DNA from: Paraphysomonas bandaiensis
Lineage: Eukaryota > Chrysophyceae
Length of the DNA: 64,000 nucleotides
Assembly (NCBI GenBank): GCA_965644295.1
Contig: CBFFRP010000432.1
Coordinates: 1-64,000 of the forward strand
Reading direction: 5' to 3'
The translations under genes were made by a program, and so were the position numbers. This document shows, piece by piece, positions 46,048 to 57,569 of the stretch; position 1 is the first letter of the stretch; each line of letters opens with the position of its first letter. The notes beneath the pieces were generated by a model, which had not been told where the DNA came from, ran no database searches, and worked only from the letters and a program-made list of their open reading frames with translations.

Positions 46048-46665
46048 CTATGGAATAGGCTTGATTTTGAAGTGCAGAGTAATGAGTGAGAACACAAGGC
46101 ACTTCAAGTCTTGGACCAAGTAGTAAAAAATTCGCAGACCCTCAGGATCATTGCTTTCTTGTACATTCAATAGTGATCCAATCTTGGCACACTGAAAACA
46201 AGCAATACAATTAATAGTGGCATCGGATGCTGCAAGTAGCTAATTTACCGCGAAAGATATGTGATCGTTGCCTATCTTTATCTCAAGTTCCTGGCGGCCT
46301 ACCCTATCTGGCGCAGGCCAGTTGCGATCATCTTCTTTCGTTACCTCGCTATCCAATATGATTCTTTTGATTTCCTCCATCACAGTTGGGCTCAATGTGA
46401 CTAACACAGTATATAAGTGACCACAAATCAACATATCAATCGTCTAACCTTCTTTACGAATCATGACGTCATTCTTGTAGTTAGAATTGTTCGCATATCG
46501 TAATTTTCCATTTGGTGTGATCTCGAACTCCATGAACTCATGACCAAACTTGCCTTTATGGCCCACACTGAACACATAACAAGACAATTACAAGTTAATG
46601 TATACCAAGGACTGAGTTCGAAATGATATCACTTACTAATAACGGCAATAAAATTCTTCGTCCAT
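46048..46665 (-). CDS. MAGOH: Mago nashi, exon junction complex core subunit, 147 aa
   Basis: Four exons: 46637-46665, 46449-46567, 46249-46400, 46048-46191 (introns 69, 48 and 57 nt). Mago binds Y14/RBM8A and locks eIF4A3 on spliced mRNA upstream of exon junctions. The match to animal MAGOH runs end to end: [96 protein letters not shown], and [16 protein letters not shown]. Length 147 against 146 in human. Every intron is confirmed by the uninterrupted alignment, which makes this gene a good calibration of the splice-site style used for the rest of the window. Confidence 0.97.
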
Positions 46666-46810
46666 TCAATACTTTGGGGGTTGTTTCGATATTCAACTGA
46701 GAGATACTTGCTTGTTATTTAGCTAGTACTTATTAGTGCCCTGAGCATAAACATATAATGCAGCCACTGTAGTGTTGCTGCAGCGGTACATTGTTATCAC
46801 TGTATTCGTG

Positions 46811-47114
46811 TGTATGTATGTATGTATGTATGTATGTATGTATGTATGTATGTATGTATGTATGTATGTATGTATGTATGTATGTATGTATGTATGTATG
46901 TATGTATGTATGTATGTATGTATGTATGTATGTATGTATGTATGTATGTATGTATGTATGTATGTATGTATGTATGTATGTATGTATGTATGTATGTATG
47001 TATGTATGTATGTATGTATGTATGTATGTATGTATGTATGTATGTATGTATGTATGTATGTATGTATGTATGTATGTATGTATGTATGTATGTATGTATA
47101 TGTATGTATGTATG

Positions 47115-47148
<34 letters not shown>

Positions 47149-47229
47149 TGTATGTATGTATGTATGTATGTATGTATGTATGTATGTATGTATGTTTGTA
47201 TGTATGTATGTATGTATGTATGTATGTAT
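46811..47229 (+). repeat. (TATG)n microsatellite array, about 105 units
   Basis: About 420 bp of TATG/TGTA repeats with only a few interruptions (near 47099, 47117 and 47193). Because the unit is four bases, every frame stays open on both strands, producing false Met-Tyr-Val-Cys and Thr-Tyr-Ile-His repeat frames. The 145 bp before it hold nothing but the 5' flank of mago nashi. Confidence 0.97.
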
Positions 47230-47257
47230 GTTCCTACCAGACAAGTCCAGAAAAACG
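47230..47257 (+). repeat. Shared flank motif of the (TATG)n arrays, copy A
   Basis: TTCCTACCAGACAAGTCCAG followed by AAAAACGA directly abuts the first (TATG)n array. An inverted copy abuts the second array at 49532-49559. See the findings entry. Confidence 0.8.
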
Positions 47258-49531
47258 AGAAAAGTTCTCACTCATCATCACCACTCACTATTCCCCACAC
47301 CCTCAGATTAAAGAATGACGGCAATTTATTTTTTTCTCCCATTTTTACTATTTTTACCCTAAAAATACAGCATTCTATTAAGAAAAGGGTAGATGTAAAA
47401 AAGTAATTTATTGCATACGGTTTACCCCAATAATGGAGCTCTATCTGTGGAAGAGATAAAAGACGTGATAGACACATTAAAAGATAGCAACAAATACAAG
47501 ACAATATCGACATAAGACAGCAATGTCACAACCCTTTAAAGGAAAGATAAGACGAGGTTTATTCGTGGCATCATTAAGTGGGTTATTCCAGTCGTTATTA
47601 AGCATCTTATTGAGCAAGCAGGCGATCTGGTAAGTATGAAGAAGAAGAGCAGTAGAAGGCCAAAAGTTGACTTAAATATACGGAGTCTATGTATATTTAT
47701 ACTCATAGAGCGTATAACTTTTATCTTTTCTATAGTGAGAGTATGGAAATATGTACAGAGTTGAAACACATTGACACACGCTCACACCCTTAATATGCAT
47801 ATCACCAGTATTCATCACAGTGAGCCCTTGAGCCGAGTGCACCTTCATAGATATCGTAAAAACATATAAATCATAAGTATATATACTGTGACAGCAGGTA
47901 ACCCAAGAAATAATAATAATAAGCTTGTAATTTACTATTCCAATACAGATATAGTTCTCCTCTATATGTCAACCACCAGAGGCTGTTAGGTGACCTCCAG
48001 ATGATGAAAAACATGACAAGTACATTGTATACAATATGAACATTGTATGTTTAGCTATATTTTGGCTTTATACACATGTTGACACGTATGGAAACTCTTT
48101 TCACACCAACTACTAATTGTACATTATACCCCAATCACAAGCACTTACATGCACCACCCCATCAGCCCCCATATCACCCCCAGAGGAAACCAAAGCATCA
48201 AAGTACACTCTATGCTATGTCTATAATGCTTTTATAATCTTGAAAATATATATATATATTATAACAATTGAATATTATGCACTCCTCTCTCCTAATTCTG
48301 CGTATTGCCTAGGTATAGCCACTAGCCAAGGCACCCATGTATGCTACCTCATTGCCTTACAACCTCCCCTCAGTACCCCTGTATGCTTTTATTATATTAT
48401 TACCCCATTATGGAGTTGGTTGTAGTTTAATGTGTGGATATAACTCAATACATACGCACTACAAAATCTATAAATATTAAAACTACCGGAAACTTTCTCG
48501 GACAGCACTTCAACACCCCCAAGCGATGATTCAAACACTTAATTACGGAAATAATAATCATAGGCAAGATTGGCTTACTAAAAATATATATATCCAAACT
48601 AATCGAAGTTAATTTCTTTGCTTTCTCATTTAGAAATTCATGTACACCTTTGTGCCAAGTTTAAACCTTTCACAAGTTGTACATTCCATGAAGCTTTGGA
48701 CTATAATTCTTGATACTGGATAGTTCTTGACTTGGATCACTATCAATAATAACTCTTGTTTTGTCCTCTCGATATATATGCTTCTAATTGATCTTATGAA
48801 GGTTTTGGTACATCCCGATATTTAACGTTTCAACACATGCAAACATTAAAAAGTAATTTGACGGCATCACTGACATTGCCGTTCGGCATACGCATCAACA
48901 CGTCTCTCAACTGTAGCACTACAAAGGCTTGCTTCGATTGCCAATCAATTCGAAGGCAGTGGCCACAGTCAATGCATTTCCTGGCTCGGATCGCAAAAAC
49001 AACAACTGACAGGCATTAAGCACTCCCCCATCACCTGTTTGTGCACATCTCTATGAAACTACAACAATTCTAATTATCATCAATCAATTTACACTGCCCT
49101 GACTGACCCTGGTAAGTGTAATACCAGACACCTTTGTGGCAACCGTAGTGGAGTATGAAGCCACCCAATGAGAGGTAGGGGATATTAGACTGCCTAGTAT
49201 CGATACTTAAACAGTTCTTAGGTGTTGTCATCGCGCCTTATGGTGGCCACTGGAACATATTTGTTATTTCATGACGTTCGCTTATTCACTGGGAATACTG
49301 ACCTGATTACACACGGTAGATATTGTCAGTAAGGCACATAGTAGTAATAAGAGTCCTCTACAAGAATATATATATACATAAGTACTTTTACGCAGCCATA
49401 CGCTCGATATGGTCGTTAAGAGGGACGTACATTAACGCTGAATCACGTACATAAACGCTGAATTCTGCAGACCAGAATATCTCCACTGCAACCCCCCCCC
49501 TACACACACTCCCATACAAAAAAAACAGAAT
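47258..49531. other. Gene-free, repeat-like region
   Basis: About 2.3 kb, AT-rich, with scattered short open frames but no gene I can support. The minus strand at about 48480-49020 has partly open frames in changing phase (for example CIDCGHCLRIDWQSKQAF) that may be remains of a transposon, but no diagnostic motif is seen. Confidence 0.45.
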
Positions 49532-49557
49532 TCATTTTTCTGGACTTGTGTGGTAGG

Positions 49558-49559
<2 letters not shown>
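49532..49559 (-). repeat. Shared flank motif of the (TATG)n arrays, copy B
   Basis: The minus strand reads ATCCTACCACACAAGTCCAG then AAAAATGA, matching copy A at about 24 of 26 positions. Confidence 0.8.
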
Positions 49560-49588
<29 letters not shown>

Positions 49589-49755
49589 TGTATGTATGTA
49601 TGTATGTATGTATGTATGTATGTATGTATGTATGTATGTATGTATGTATGTATGTATGTATGTATGTATGTATGTATGTATGTATGTATGTATGTATGTA
49701 TGTATGTATGTATGTATGTATGTATGTATGTATGTATGTATGTATGTATGTATGT
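49560..49755 (+). repeat. (TATG)n microsatellite array, about 49 units
   Basis: 196 bp of uninterrupted TATG repeat on the plus strand. It begins right after flank motif copy B. Confidence 0.97.
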
Positions 49756-49797
49756 GGTATCATTCGCCGCACAACACTGCTGCAGGCATGGCAGTCA

Positions 49798-49918
49798 GCA
49801 TCTTATTTTCGGGAATATATTGAAGCAAATATACTCTATATTTCTGAGATACAGATAATTGTTGTCTCAATATTAGAGGCATCTATGAACAAAAATATAC
49901 AAAGGATGCCGATACGGT
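49798..49918 (+). repeat. Dispersed repeat, copy B
   Basis: Second copy of the repeat at 27689-27826, same orientation, beginning 42 bp after the (TATG)n array. The palindromic core is TGTCTC-AATATTA-GAGGCA, one base altered from copy A. Confidence 0.75.
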
Positions 49919-50137
49919 AGGAATTCCTATCTGTTCAGCAGTGGATTGCTCCTCATGGGGATGGATTTTGGGTTCTTCAACGTGGCGTGTCTCATGTTTC
50001 TTTGAGCGCTGGCATTCATTATGAACATTGATTGTATGCACCGACAGGCTCTACTTGAAGGTAGTGAATCCTCGGATTGACAAACACATACCAAAGTACA
50101 CACTGAGGAGAATAGATACTGTTGAACAATAACTTAG

Positions 50138-50204
50138 TGTTTATGGGTATAGGATGGTGAAGTGCTGAATTTACTACTACTTCACCACCCTATACCCATC
50201 AACA
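50138..50204. repeat. 26-bp inverted repeat with 15-nt loop
   Basis: The left arm TGTTTATGGGTATAGGATGG plus TGAAGT (50138-50163) pairs with 50179-50204 with only two mismatches (T/G and A/G). The remaining sequence of 49919-50959 is AT-rich and shows no gene or RNA. Confidence 0.75.
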
Positions 50205-50959
50205 GAAGCAGTAGTACAATGCAACAAGAGCTGGTAAGGAGTCTTTCTTAAGCATCGACTTGGTATAACGTAGTTTATCACGGATATGTAAGTGTAATTG
50301 ATATGAGATAATAGAAATGAATCGTATCCGTTGAATACAGACTACCTTGGCTCGACGTTGAAGACTTAGGACTTAGAATTAAACAACCTAGAATTTAAAG
50401 GATGAATTAAACTTTACTACAGTTACATGCATAACTAATAACAAACCATCAATCTTTGTGTTTCAACTATGACGACAGATTATATAATTCGTAATATGTA
50501 ACCTTTATAAAAAAATTAATATACTTCTGCATTCGAACACGGCACTTCTTCTGCCACCTGGAGAAGTTCTTCGCATCAAATTTCGGCATTGAGTCTTCTC
50601 GTTTGTCGAATCCGAGTCGGTTGAGTCGTAACTTGTAACTCTAACTGACATCACGCTACCAAATAAAGAATGATTGATCTTTATAATAGTAAAACAATGT
50701 TGTGATGATTAGAGTGTAAGTAATGAACACGATAGAGTGAGAATTATGAATGACAATATAGAACATAACTATCATGCACAACGAAATAGTTAGAAGTGTA
50801 ACTGATAATGGCGACGTTATGATGACGATCATGTATCTTCGACAGATACTCTCTCTAATTCAGTTCATGATATATTTCATTGAACATTATAACTCACAGA
50901 TACAATCTTGTATTAAGCTGAATCCTTATAAACACTGAGTAGTTTTCAATGATCTCATA

Positions 50960-52000
50960 CTACAAATCTATATCCATTTTATCTAATAAAACACTATCGT
51001 CGTCAATCGTTCTTGCTAGAACATATGTATCTTCCATTGTACTTCGTGTGTCTAAACTCACTACGATAGTGCACAGAAACACTAACACACAGCCTAAGAT
51101 CTCACTTCCTCCAAGAGAGTCTCCGAAGATAAAGTACGCCAGTGCTGCTGTGAATGGGGCCTCTAGAGTAATGAACAATATTCCTCGAGATGAGCCCATA
51201 TGCTTGACACCATGAGTTTCAAGTAACCATGCCACAGACTCAACAAATCCAACTGAAAAAGTACAAAAAATATCTGTCCAATGTAACTGAAAAATAATAG
51301 AAAAAATACTGTGATCCGAGGAATAGCAAAATAAAGCAAGCGTCGCCAAAAGAACAATGCATGAGACGCCTAAGGCACCTTGAGTGAGCCTCGAAGATTC
51401 TACGTAGCTCGACCCAAGCTCTATAGTTATTGTATAGATACTATAAAAGAATGCTGCACCAAGGGCTATTCCATCGTATAATGTGGTCACTGAGCCACAC
51501 TCAGTGACTGTTTTGCCACCACATCCAACCAAAAAGTATGTGCCAATAAGACTGACACAGACAGAAAGCCAACCAACATACCCTAACTTCTTACTAGTTG
51601 GAACAAACTGTCCAATGCACGGTGTTATTACTACACATAGGCACAGCAAAAAACTAAACTTTGCTGTGTTCAAACGAGCCAGCGCTAAGCCGCTGCAAGT
51701 CATTCCCAGTGCATTTGCAATTCCGCAGACAACTGACCAAAACAAACAGCTTCTATTGCTGCTATGAATACCTGTACCGTGGTGACCGTCACTGCTGCGA
51801 AAGCATACACGCATAATCTTGAGGTTTACACATGCAAATATAAAAGCCAGTAAATTTCTAACGCTATTGAACATAAACACATTAAAGCCATCTGTCAGTG
51901 CAATTTTCGCAATGACTATTGCTAAAGCAAACAGAAATGGCGATAACAGAAGAGATATTTCACCTCTCATTACGACGTCGGATCCACAACGCCCCAACAT
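50960..52000 (-). CDS. EamA/DMT-superfamily transporter, 346 aa
   Basis: Single exon. About ten hydrophobic segments in two halves of five, the layout of drug/metabolite transporters. Characteristic pieces are FALAIVIAKIALTDGFNVFM followed by FNSVRNLLAF in the first half, LGMTCSGLALARLNTAKFSF, and in the second half SSRGILFITLEAPFTAALAY followed by FIFGDSLGGSEILG, which matches the closing EamA motif (a-a-x-l-x-x-x-x-P-x-x-a-x-l). Substrate cannot be inferred. The short hydrophilic C terminus (residues about 318-346) is cytosolic. ATG at 52000 chosen as first in frame; ATG at 51970 (residue 11) is possible. Confidence 0.88.
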   Translation of the reverse strand: MLGRCGSDVVMRGEISLLLSPFLFALAIVIAKIALTDGFNVFMFNSVRNLLAFIFACVNLKIMRVCFRSSDGHHGTGIHSSNRSCLFWSVVCGIANALGMTCSGLALARLNTAKFSFLLCLCVVITPCIGQFVPTSKKLGYVGWLSVCVSLIGTYFLVGCGGKTVTECGSVTTLYDGIALGAAFFYSIYTITIELGSSYVESSRLTQGALGVSCIVLLATLALFCYSSDHSIFSIIFQLHWTDIFCTFSVGFVESVAWLLETHGVKHMGSSRGILFITLEAPFTAALAYFIFGDSLGGSEILGCVLVFLCTIVVSLDTRSTMEDTYVLARTIDDDSVLLDKMDIDL

Positions 52001-52380
52001 AAGATCTCATAGCTAGTAAAGCCACAGTGTATGGAGACAGCAGCAACTATTCCTCCATGATGATGATGTCCGGTCGCAGAAACACATTTTTTTGTTCCTG
52101 CACTGCTGATGATGATGTCCGAACACAATATACTGCTATGTAGCTCCTCTGCTGTAGTATATGAAACACAACGTAATCGATCCAATCAGTGGAATCTGAC
52201 GAAATTTTGCGTTATTCCATTCGAAAGGAATATTTTCATAACATCGCGCAGTATCAACCACACTGTTACTCCGCTCACCTCATAGCTAACTTAGAGTCAC
52301 TCATTGGATGCACTGATTGTCTGATTGTCTGATTGTATGACATAAAGTACACTGTAGTCAGTCATTGTAACTTATATAGT
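52001..52380. other. Divergent intergenic region
   Basis: 380 bases between the start codons of the EamA transporter (-) and HMG-CoA lyase (+). Contains two copies of TGATGATGATGTCCG (about 52058 and 52104) and a triple TGATTGTC tandem at about 52316-52340; either could be regulatory, nothing more can be said. Confidence 0.5.
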
Positions 52381-53613
52381 ATGCCATCGAAAGATATCGA
52401 GAAGAGACGAGAACAGATATATAAGAGTTTCGACCTAGAGACGTATTTCAATGGCAATATTCCATCCCGAGTAAAGATATGTGAGGTCGTCTTGTTTCCC
52501 CCATTAGTGTGGTGTTTGTGATGTGGTCTATAGGTGGGCCCTCGAGACGGTCTACAGCATGAGGAAACACTGGTGTCAGTGGAAGCTAAAGTGAAGTTAA
52601 TTGAGATGTTGGCATCAGCGGGTCTGTCCCATATTGAGGTTGGATCATTCGTGAGTCCTAAGTGGGTTCCACAGATGGCCAACACGCTAGAGCTTTTCAA
52701 TCACTTGAATGATATCAATTCGACGGCCTTGACAATGTCAGTTCTTACTCCCAACATGAAAGGTCTCAGTTATGCAATGGATGTACAAGTTCCAGAGGTA
52801 GCCATCTTTGCAGCAGCCTCCGAGGAATTTTCTAGAAGGAACATAAATTGCTCTATCGAGGAGTCTTTGGTCAAGTATAGCACAGTGTGTTCCGTAGCAC
52901 TACAACAAGGTGAGAGCTGTTGTTTAATTTGAAATTCGCTGATGTTGACTGTGAATCAGGCATACGAGTGAGAGGCTATGTGTCCTGCGTATTAGGTAAA
53001 GACTTGCATTCGGGGTGTACTGCATTCATTATTTATCGACTGATAGGGTGTCCCTACGAAGGAGAGATTAGCAATGAAAAAGTGATGCGGATTACGAGGG
53101 AGCTTCTTCGCATGGGGTGTTACGAAGTATCGCTCGGAGACACTGTTGGATTAGGTACTCCGCTTACCACGCACCGGCTGCTTCGGCACTTAAACGATAA
53201 TAGTATACCTCTGGAACGGTAGGATAGTTTGAAACTGTTCGTATGTATATATAATCCGATTTGCCTCGTGCACATACTTTGCGAATTCTGTATTGTTTTA
53301 CGCATGATTTGTCAGACTGGCGGTGCATTTCCATGATACTCATAGCACTGCGATACCTAACATTCTAGTGGCTCTGCACCATGGTGTTGCAGTTATCGAT
53401 TCCTCAGTCTCCGGACTTGGTGGATGCCCATATGCTGATGGGGCGACTGGAAATATAGCTACTGAGGATGTTGTCTATCTCCTCGATAAACTGGGCATTG
53501 AGTGTGGTGTGAGTCTCAGTAAGCTTCTTGAGGCGTCACGATTCATTGATGCACTTCTTCGGAGACAGACTGCTGCGAAACTTATCTCGGGCAATTTGGG
53601 TAGAACGATTTAA
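52381..53613 (+). CDS. HMGCL: Hydroxymethylglutaryl-CoA lyase, 328 aa
   Basis: Five exons: 52381-52485, 52534-52909, 52960-52995, 53047-53218, 53316-53613 (introns 48, 50, 51 and 97 nt). Cleaves HMG-CoA to acetoacetate and acetyl-CoA in leucine breakdown and ketogenesis. TIM-barrel signatures: [11 protein letters not shown] (catalytic R39-D40), [49 protein letters not shown], metal ligands H234 and H236 (VHFHDTHS), and the flexible loop [14 protein letters not shown] with catalytic Cys267. Length is close to the human enzyme (325 aa). The N terminus has several acidic residues and no obvious mitochondrial presequence or C-terminal peroxisomal signal (ends LGRTI), so location is open. Confidence 0.95.
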
Positions 53614-54270
53614 ATTATCCCGTATAACTCTTGGCATTGTGCGTTTTAACTGTCACACTGCTATAACCGTGCGCTCACTGTGATATTGTTGCTGTGTATA
53701 ATATATTAGGGCTAGGAAACAATATATTGCAATATATTGTGACGTTGGCATCCGTTTATAAGTAATACGATATCATGGGAGGTGGTCCACAATCTTTTCC
53801 CATAATGCCATCAAAAATCTAGTTTAATGAATATATTATATTATTTATAAAGAGTTCACTATACCACAAATAAACAATAAACCCAAGTACATGATAGTAA
53901 CCACGTGATAACTACGCACGACGTACTAAAGCAAAATTTTCTACAAGTCATCGTCCGAATTAAGAGAGCTGGGATTAGGGTTGACAAATGGTTGTGACGA
54001 TATGGTTATTCACATTGAATAGCATAATTGTTCATTGATTGTTCAGTTGTTCAGTACTAGTAGGCGTAAAAGGAGTACTACCTGACCAAACTACGACCAA
54101 CACAATGACACAACACTGAACGTTAGAATCACTATTAAACACTATTCAATTTTCTTATTAGAAACTCATACGCATTTGAGAAAAATTGTTTCAATTTCCA
54201 GACAGAAAACTAAAACTGAAGCGAACTCCTAAGAGCAGAATTATCATGCCACGAAAAAATCGCATGCACT
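53614..54270. other. Convergent intergenic region
   Basis: About 655 AT-rich bases between two convergent genes. The palindrome-like CAATATATTGCAATATATTG lies at about 53720. Nothing else recognised. Confidence 0.5.
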
Positions 54271-57200
54271 CTACGACAGAAGAGTCTTAGCGGTTTGAAT
54301 TGTAGCAGTGGTAGCAGCAGGCAACACAGTCCTACTCGTCACACGAAGGACGTTAGATTGGGCATTGATTTCAATCTTGATAAGGCATCCCAGTGTAATC
54401 TTCTCTCCAGAGTTCTCCTTGACAGTTCCTGTGCGGAGAGAGGCAGACCCATAAACGACATTATCAGAACCCATAGGAAGACCATCAGACACTCTGTGAA
54501 ACTTCAGAGCCTGAGGTTAACAATAATTACGTTAGGAACGCACACTATATACGTAGAACACCACTTACAGAAGAGAGGGCTTTCGCAACGCTATCCTTGT
54601 CCACTGTGTGGGAAGGCCGGAACTCTTCAACACCTTCCTGTCCTGGTCCGACCAGCATGTTCCACCTTGAGTTGAAATCTGCAAAATTGAGAGCGAGCGG
54701 TTCGTTAAAAGACATCACGGTGACAGGTAAGTTGAAGGTGTTGTTCCTGAGCCTATTATCAGATGCTCTGTAGGATACAGTCAAGGTAGGTCCAGGTGAA
54801 ACCGGTGTCATGCACTCTACCATGATTTGCTGATCAGTTTGTCCCAATGGATTTATATTAGCCGCCAGTGAACCCAATTGTTTACGAAGCAGGCCAGCGG
54901 GGTCATTCATTTCTGTCGCAAGTTCAGTGATATTGGCATCCCCTGATTTATTGCGGAAGAAGAGTGTCAACCTAGCCTGCGATCCCCGAACCTCAAGCTT
55001 GCAGGCAATCTGAAGGATTCCATCATCATACAGAGGTCCCACTCCGCTCAGAGTAGCAGCCTGTAACCAAGCCTTGTGCTGTGCTACTTGAGCATCAGTT
55101 AACTGTACAGTTTGAGATTTCTCTCCCTGTGAGTTTCCGAATCCAAAGGAATCGTCGTTAAACGCATTGAACTGATTCATATTTGCGTCCGGGGGAGGAG
55201 GAGGAGCAGATTCTCCGAAAAAGTCCAAATCGTTAGCGTTAGTGGCAGGGGGAGCAGGTGGAGCGCTCGCCCTGGGAGAGTCGTCAGTATCAAATCCGAG
55301 CAAATCACCTTCTTGAGTCTGGTGCTGCTGATGGGGGGCATCCTCTTCCCAATCCTCTGCTGCTGCGTGTTTCATTTTGTGGTGTTCTTCGGCCGCTTCA
55401 TCCATACCATCCTCTAGTAGCTCCAGCTGAATGTGCATAGCAGTCATAAATTTCTCGATAAAAAACTCAATGGCAGTGGCTAAACGCACGGCCTCTTTGG
55501 TTCGGAAGATGAACTCCATGCGCTTACTGAATGTTGCATCAGAGAACACGTTCACCAACAGTGCTAACTTGCCGTTCTGCGACAGCAGAGACCACTTATA
55601 AAAGTCGGTATAGACCCAAAAACACTGTTGTCTGAGATTGAAACTTCCAGGGGGATCTGGGGCGACCACGCAAACAGCATTTGCGGAGACCATCACACTT
55701 GTAGAATAATCCATCGCATTGAAGACCCCCAGAGGATCAACTTTAGCCTTGACTTTGAACTCTATGTCCTCATCAGGAATGATAGCCACATCCTCGTCCA
55801 CTGCGCGAGTGAGCATTTGCAGGCACTTGTAGGCGTTTTCCTGCGTCTCTGCGCAAAGAGTCCACTCTCTCTCCGTAGTCTGTATGTCGAATGAATGCGG
55901 TGGGGTGTCCGATGATTCTTGCTTGTTCGAACCAGGTCTGATGAATGTCGTCTTTGCCAAGTCAACGACGTTTCGCTGGACATGTTCAGTTGTGTACATG
56001 GGGCACTCGAGTAGGTCGGAGTAATAGACGAGGAAATGGCCCTGGGAGGTGCTGTACAAAACAAAGTACCGCTTAATCCACTGCTTTGTCGGACCTACAC
56101 CAACACCACCCTTTTTGAGTAGCCACCCTTGATGCTTTACAATTGATCGCCAATGATACTTGACCTTAGTCTCGTGAGGAAGGGGCTGAGGCTCGGAGGA
56201 CAAAGAGAAGCCGAGTGATGCCCGTCTGAACAGAGTACAGAGTATTTAATAGTAACATAAAAGTATTTTCAGTAACCTACCGTTGTACGCCAGATACAGC
56301 ACCCTTCTTGGAGGCCACTATAGAGGTGCGATGCCCTGTCTTAACCATTTGCCCGGCACGCACAACAAGGCCATCGCTGTCAACGATGTCAATTTGACCT
56401 TGAGGTGCCTCAGGGGCTGGGACCTCACCCGACAATGTGTGAATAGTCTCCAACGGCCGTCCATGGGTAGAACCAAGCTTAACAGACCGCCCATTGGCAA
56501 CCTGGTACTTATTCCAAAAAAACTCCATGGTATGTTTCACGTCACGTATGTGCTTAAACCCGAGGTAGAGGTCATCCTTCTTCGGAGCTTGATCAACGAA
56601 GTGGAAGAATATGCCACTGACGTCCTTGTCAATTCGTGTCTCTCTGTCCTCCACAGTCCAGTCACTCAACTGGTCGAATTGAATCTCCATGTCTGGCCCA
56701 TTGATGCCACGCGGAAGGAATACCATCTTGGACTCCGTGACAAGAAACACTGATTCTGTAGTCCACCGATTGGTATATTCTGAGTTGCCTCGAACATGAG
56801 TCACTGGAAAAGTGTTATGTCCTTCGAAAATATGCTGAACGGCAAGCTCAATACGCCTAGAACTCCCAGGAGGACATGGCATATAGCTACCCTGGTGGCG
56901 TTTCTCAGCCATTTCTCGCATTTGTGCGAGGGGGGGAAGCTTGCCGGCAGGAATGCGAGAAATATTGGGTCTCTTTCGCTGAAAAGGCTTTGGCTTGGTA
57001 GAACCTGCGAACATGCCTACGTAGTGAAATGGAGGAATTTTGGCACCTTGACGGGTGGATGATATATTTGTGTAGCGAAGTTTAAGCTCGTGTTCCAGCT
57101 CGACGGAGGTTGGTACGTGCAGAATAACGAAACTATCTTCAGTCTCGGGACGCTTCATAACTAATTTGACTTCACAAAGTGCATGATCCCATCCCACTTC

Positions 57201-57569
57201 AGCAACCTGTACAATATTATAAGTACCATTGGAACACAATAATTTAATGATCTATATAACCTCAGTGTAAGAAATGGCAACTTTCTTGCGGTCAGCAGAG
57301 GCAAGAGCGTCGACCAATATTTCAAAAGAATCCGACTGACATGTCAGTTGAACCTCTTTATTCTCTCCTTTCATTTCCCCAAAAGTAGACATCATCGGTC
57401 CATGTGTTGTATGCAAAAATGCCTTGTAGGAGTGATCGAAATGAGCCAACCTGCTAGCGGCAGCATCATTCTCATCTCCATCGCCCTGTTAATTATATAT
57501 AATATAAATATAGAGAGATTATCATTAATAAAAGCTGATACGCACCAATGCAGATCCTTGATTACCCAT
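54271..57569 (-). CDS. Myristoylation-site, PH-domain and alpha-adaptin-appendage protein, 1023 aa
   Basis: Five exons: 57546-57569, 57261-57485, 56281-57206, 54569-56225, 54271-54510 (introns 54-60 nt; sum 3072 nt). The first exon encodes only MGNQGSAL, a good N-myristoylation signal (G2, S6). Residues about 30-160 and 215-360 contain beta-rich, possibly PH-like regions (ESVFLVTESKMVFLPRGING, SGIFFHFVDQAPKKDDLYLG). A clear PH domain occupies about 422-533 (HQGWLLKKGGVGVGPTKQWI, KRYFVLY, REWTLCAETQENAYKCLQML). Another PTB/PH-like block is at 547-660. A disordered linker has clathrin/appendage-type motifs DLLGFD (699-704), DLDFFG (724-729) and DDSFGFG. The last 250 residues match the AP-2 alpha appendage (LTLFFRNKSGDANITELATE, SFNEPLALNFADFNSRWNML, then LKFHRVSDGLPMGSDNVVYG). 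Probable membrane-bound endocytic adaptor; I know no named protein with this order. Confidence 0.88.

Noticed and set aside
46723-47406. Long Met-Tyr-Val-Cys and Thr-Tyr-Ile-His repeat frames on both strands, also at 49500-49920
   Set aside because: They are reading frames through (TATG)n; a four-base unit without stop codons is open in all frames. No gene signal.
48117-49019. Short plus-strand frames of 60-102 codons
   Set aside because: AT-rich, no splice-compatible neighbours, no domain pattern; the opposite strand shows only broken phase-shifting frames.
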